Shown piece after piece: positions 7,997 through 9,573 of a DNA stretch of 9,573 bases. The notes beneath the pieces were generated by a model, which saw only the letters and a list, made by a program, of their open reading frames with translations, was not told the origin of the DNA and did not search any database. The DNA is from Tichowtungia sp964398915 (lineage in GTDB: Bacteria > Verrucomicrobiota > Kiritimatiellia > Kiritimatiellales > Tichowtungiaceae): NCBI GenBank assembly GCA_964398915.1, contig CAYNOR010000041.1:1-9573 (forward strand). Reading direction: 5' to 3'. The first letter of the stretch is position 1, and each line of letters opens with the position of its first letter. The position numbers and the translations under genes are program-made.

Positions 7997-8003
7997 CTCC
8001 CCC
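7997..8003 (-). promoter_or_regulatory. Ribosome binding site of the second sulfatase copy
   Basis: On the minus strand this reads GGGGGAG, six bases before the ATG at 7988-7990. It is the same arrangement as in the first copy. Confidence 0.75.
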
Positions 8004-8064
8004 TTTGTTTCTGATGTATTTCGATGCACTCATCCGGACTTTATGCCCCGCCCTGCTCCGCGGT

Positions 8065-9573
8065 CTAATGCTCGAAAATCTGTCCGACAATCTTTGTATC
8101 GTAAACATAAAAGCTCGGGTAGCCACCCTGCATCCAGAGCACCACGCTCTTGCCGGTGGTCCATTTTGGAACGATGGGACGGAAATTATCGACCAGCGAG
8201 TTCTGTGTCACTGGTGCCCAGGTCCACGTGGCTCCGAAATCGGAAGTCCGCCCCATGAAGATTTCGTGCTGGCGCAGTCCGGAGGTGCTGCTGATCAGAT
8301 AGCTCCCGGTCACAGGATCCGAGCTGGTGGAAATGTAGACCACGTCGGGGTTGGATGGATCAACCGCCGCCAGCCCGGTGTAGTCGGGCTGATCTGAACG
8401 ACCGAAGTTATCGCCGCCGTATGCCAGAAAATTGACGTGCCATGTTGAGCCGTCGTACCGCGCATAGAAATAGCGGTGGTCGTCCGGGTTGTCATTGGCG
8501 CGGAACTGGAAGATGCCGACCGGCTGGCCGTCCGGGCCGGTCTTGAGATCGAACTGCCATCCGCGGCGCATAGCGTCGGCACCCATCAGCGTGCCGTCCT
8601 TCAGGAGCAGGGTCATCTTCGGCGGTTCAGCCGCCTTATCGTCGCTCAGATCCTCGTCAATCACAGTGCCATCGGCCCGGTGCAGTTTATTGTTTTCAAT
8701 ATAGGCATGATAAATGGAGTTAAGCAGATCCCCCCGCGCTGTCCGATCCTCGTTAAAGTTCACCCGAGGATGATCATCCGTGGAAAACAGGTGTATCTTG
8801 GATTTCCCATCGCCGGCATATTTCACATAGGCTCGGCCACCATCCGGATGATCCGGCCACGGGTCACTGGCATCCAGCGTCCGTCCTCCGTAGCGCCACG
8901 TCAGTCCCAGATCGTCGGAGAGGACAAAGTTGGAATCGAACCCGCGGGAGCGAACCCCGTTGAAGATAACGCCCTTTCCGTTGTTGGCATCAGCGAGATA
9001 GTGCGGATTGGTGTAGGTAATGCCATCGCCGGTCGGCTGGGTTTTTATCGTATTCGACCAGAGCGTCGGATCGCCGGGCTTCTCAGAAATAAGGGTGCGC
9101 AGAACTTTGTCGTTGCCGTGCATCGACCAGTTCACGAGGTAGCGTCCATCGGGGCGGATCATAAAGGATGGCGAAGCGTGGTCATCCATCTGCAACCGGT
9201 CATCCAGTTCGATCCGTCCGCGCTGGAGCGGTCCCGCCGTCACGGAATCAAGTTTCGCCCAATAGAGATCGATATCACCGCGCTGTTCGCTTCCCTTTTC
9301 GCCATAGGTGACGACCCCGGTCAGCAGAATCGGCTTCGCCGGATTGGAATTGTCCACGATCGCCCGCGGATCCTGAAACCAGCACCAGGCTCCGGGCCGG
9401 TCGGTGTCGGACAACTGAAAGACCTCCGAACGGGCAGATGCAAGCTTGTCCAGCGTGGTCATACGGCCCGGATTAATGGTCAACGCCGGAGCGGGCGGCG
9501 CGGCGGGAGCGGGGTTGCCCGGAGCAGGAACCTGCAAACTGCCGGGGTTGCGATGTACGATGATCTGGTCGAT
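8065..9573 (-). CDS. BNR-repeat beta-propeller protein, rightmost copy, 5' end cut by window
   Basis: The frame stays open to the last base, so the gene continues beyond the window. The visible part is the last 502 codons, equal to residues 241-742 of the middle copy (from IDQIIVHR to the FEH terminus). It contains the Pro/Ala linker and the whole propeller with DDH, the paired His and both Asp-boxes, but lacks the signal peptide and most of the N-terminal module. A TTG codon at 9535-9537 that could be mistaken for a start is Leu253 of the full-length protein. Whether the missing 5' part equals the other copies would show where the recombination occurred. Confidence 0.9.
   Translation of the reverse strand: MDQIIVHRNPGSLQVPAPGNPAPAAPPAPALTINPGRMTTLDKLASARSEVFQLSDTDRPGAWCWFQDPRAIVDNSNPAKPILLTGVVTYGEKGSEQRGDIDLYWAKLDSVTAGPLQRGRIELDDRLQMDDHASPSFMIRPDGRYLVNWSMHGNDKVLRTLISEKPGDPTLWSNTIKTQPTGDGITYTNPHYLADANNGKGVIFNGVRSRGFDSNFVLSDDLGLTWRYGGRTLDASDPWPDHPDGGRAYVKYAGDGKSKIHLFSTDDHPRVNFNEDRTARGDLLNSIYHAYIENNKLHRADGTVIDEDLSDDKAAEPPKMTLLLKDGTLMGADAMRRGWQFDLKTGPDGQPVGIFQFRANDNPDDHRYFYARYDGSTWHVNFLAYGGDNFGRSDQPDYTGLAAVDPSNPDVVYISTSSDPVTGSYLISSTSGLRQHEIFMGRTSDFGATWTWAPVTQNSLVDNFRPIVPKWTTGKSVVLWMQGGYPSFYVYDTKIVGQIFEH
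8216..9573. repeat. Direct tandem repeat, partial unit 3
   Basis: This is the first 1,358 bp of a third unit, identical to 4242-5599 in all stretches I compared, and cut by the window edge. The number of further units to the right cannot be known from here. Confidence 0.93.

Larger units (their letters stand above)
4242..8215. repeat. Direct tandem repeat, unit 2 (3,974 bp)
   Basis: This is the second full unit. It matches 268-4241 on one side, and its first part matches the partial third unit at 8216-9573. It also shares 4091-4241 with 8065-8215, the part where the leftmost BNR copy diverges, so units 2 and 3 belong to the same 3'-end type. There are no terminal inverted repeats, target-site duplications or transposase genes at its edges. 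Confidence 0.95.

Noticed and set aside
268..8215. Composite transposon or integron-like cassette array
   Set aside because: There is no transposase, integrase, terminal inverted repeat, target duplication or attachment site; the repeat edge lies inside a coding sequence, which fits homologous recombination better.
9535..9537. TTG as the start of a separate shorter protein
   Set aside because: The frame continues open to the window edge and matches the internal Leu253 of the full-length copies.

Overview
The window carries a small set of carbohydrate-catabolism genes, all on the minus strand (transcription runs right to left), arranged as an exact direct tandem repeat of 3,974 bp present about 2.4 times (268-4241, 4242-8215, partial 8216-9573). 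Each full unit holds two exported proteins. One is a 742-748 residue two-domain protein with a C-terminal beta-propeller of the BNR-repeat (BNR_4-like) type. The other is a 468-residue type I sulfatase with a Cys-type formylglycine motif. The gene order along the transcript is BNR protein (5'-truncated by the window edge, 8065-9573), sulfatase (6584-7990), BNR protein (4091-6319), sulfatase (2610-4016), BNR protein (99-2345).

The gene content (exported S1-type sulfatase next to an exported BNR propeller) and the moderately GC-rich composition resemble polysaccharide-degrading bacteria of the PVC group such as Kiritimatiellota, Lentisphaerae or Planctomycetes. Marine Bacteroidetes are less likely. 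This is inference from gene style; no marker gene is present. A plausible job for the pair is attack on a sulfated polysaccharide outside the cytoplasm: the propeller protein binds or cleaves the chain and the sulfatase removes sulfate esters. The substrate cannot be read from the sequence.

Layout: 1-98 is a non-coding left flank that begins with a 26-bp element (25/26 identical) also found downstream of each sulfatase. 99-267 is a diverged 3' end of the first BNR gene. From 268 to the right end the DNA repeats with no difference that I found. The 264-bp sulfatase-to-BNR gaps (2346-2609, 6320-6583) contain the 26-bp element and a short, possibly frameshifted reading frame. The 74-bp BNR-to-sulfatase gaps (4017-4090, 7991-8064) hold only a strong ribosome binding site and suggest co-transcription of BNR protein and sulfatase.

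The most noteworthy point is the array. Perfect repeats fit a very recent amplification, gene conversion, or an assembly loop. The leftmost BNR copy changes abruptly from roughly 9% divergent to identical at position 267/268, which looks like a recombination boundary between two BNR paralogues. The right edge lies inside the repeat, so the true copy number is unknown. No transposase, integrase, CRISPR, tRNA or rRNA is visible.
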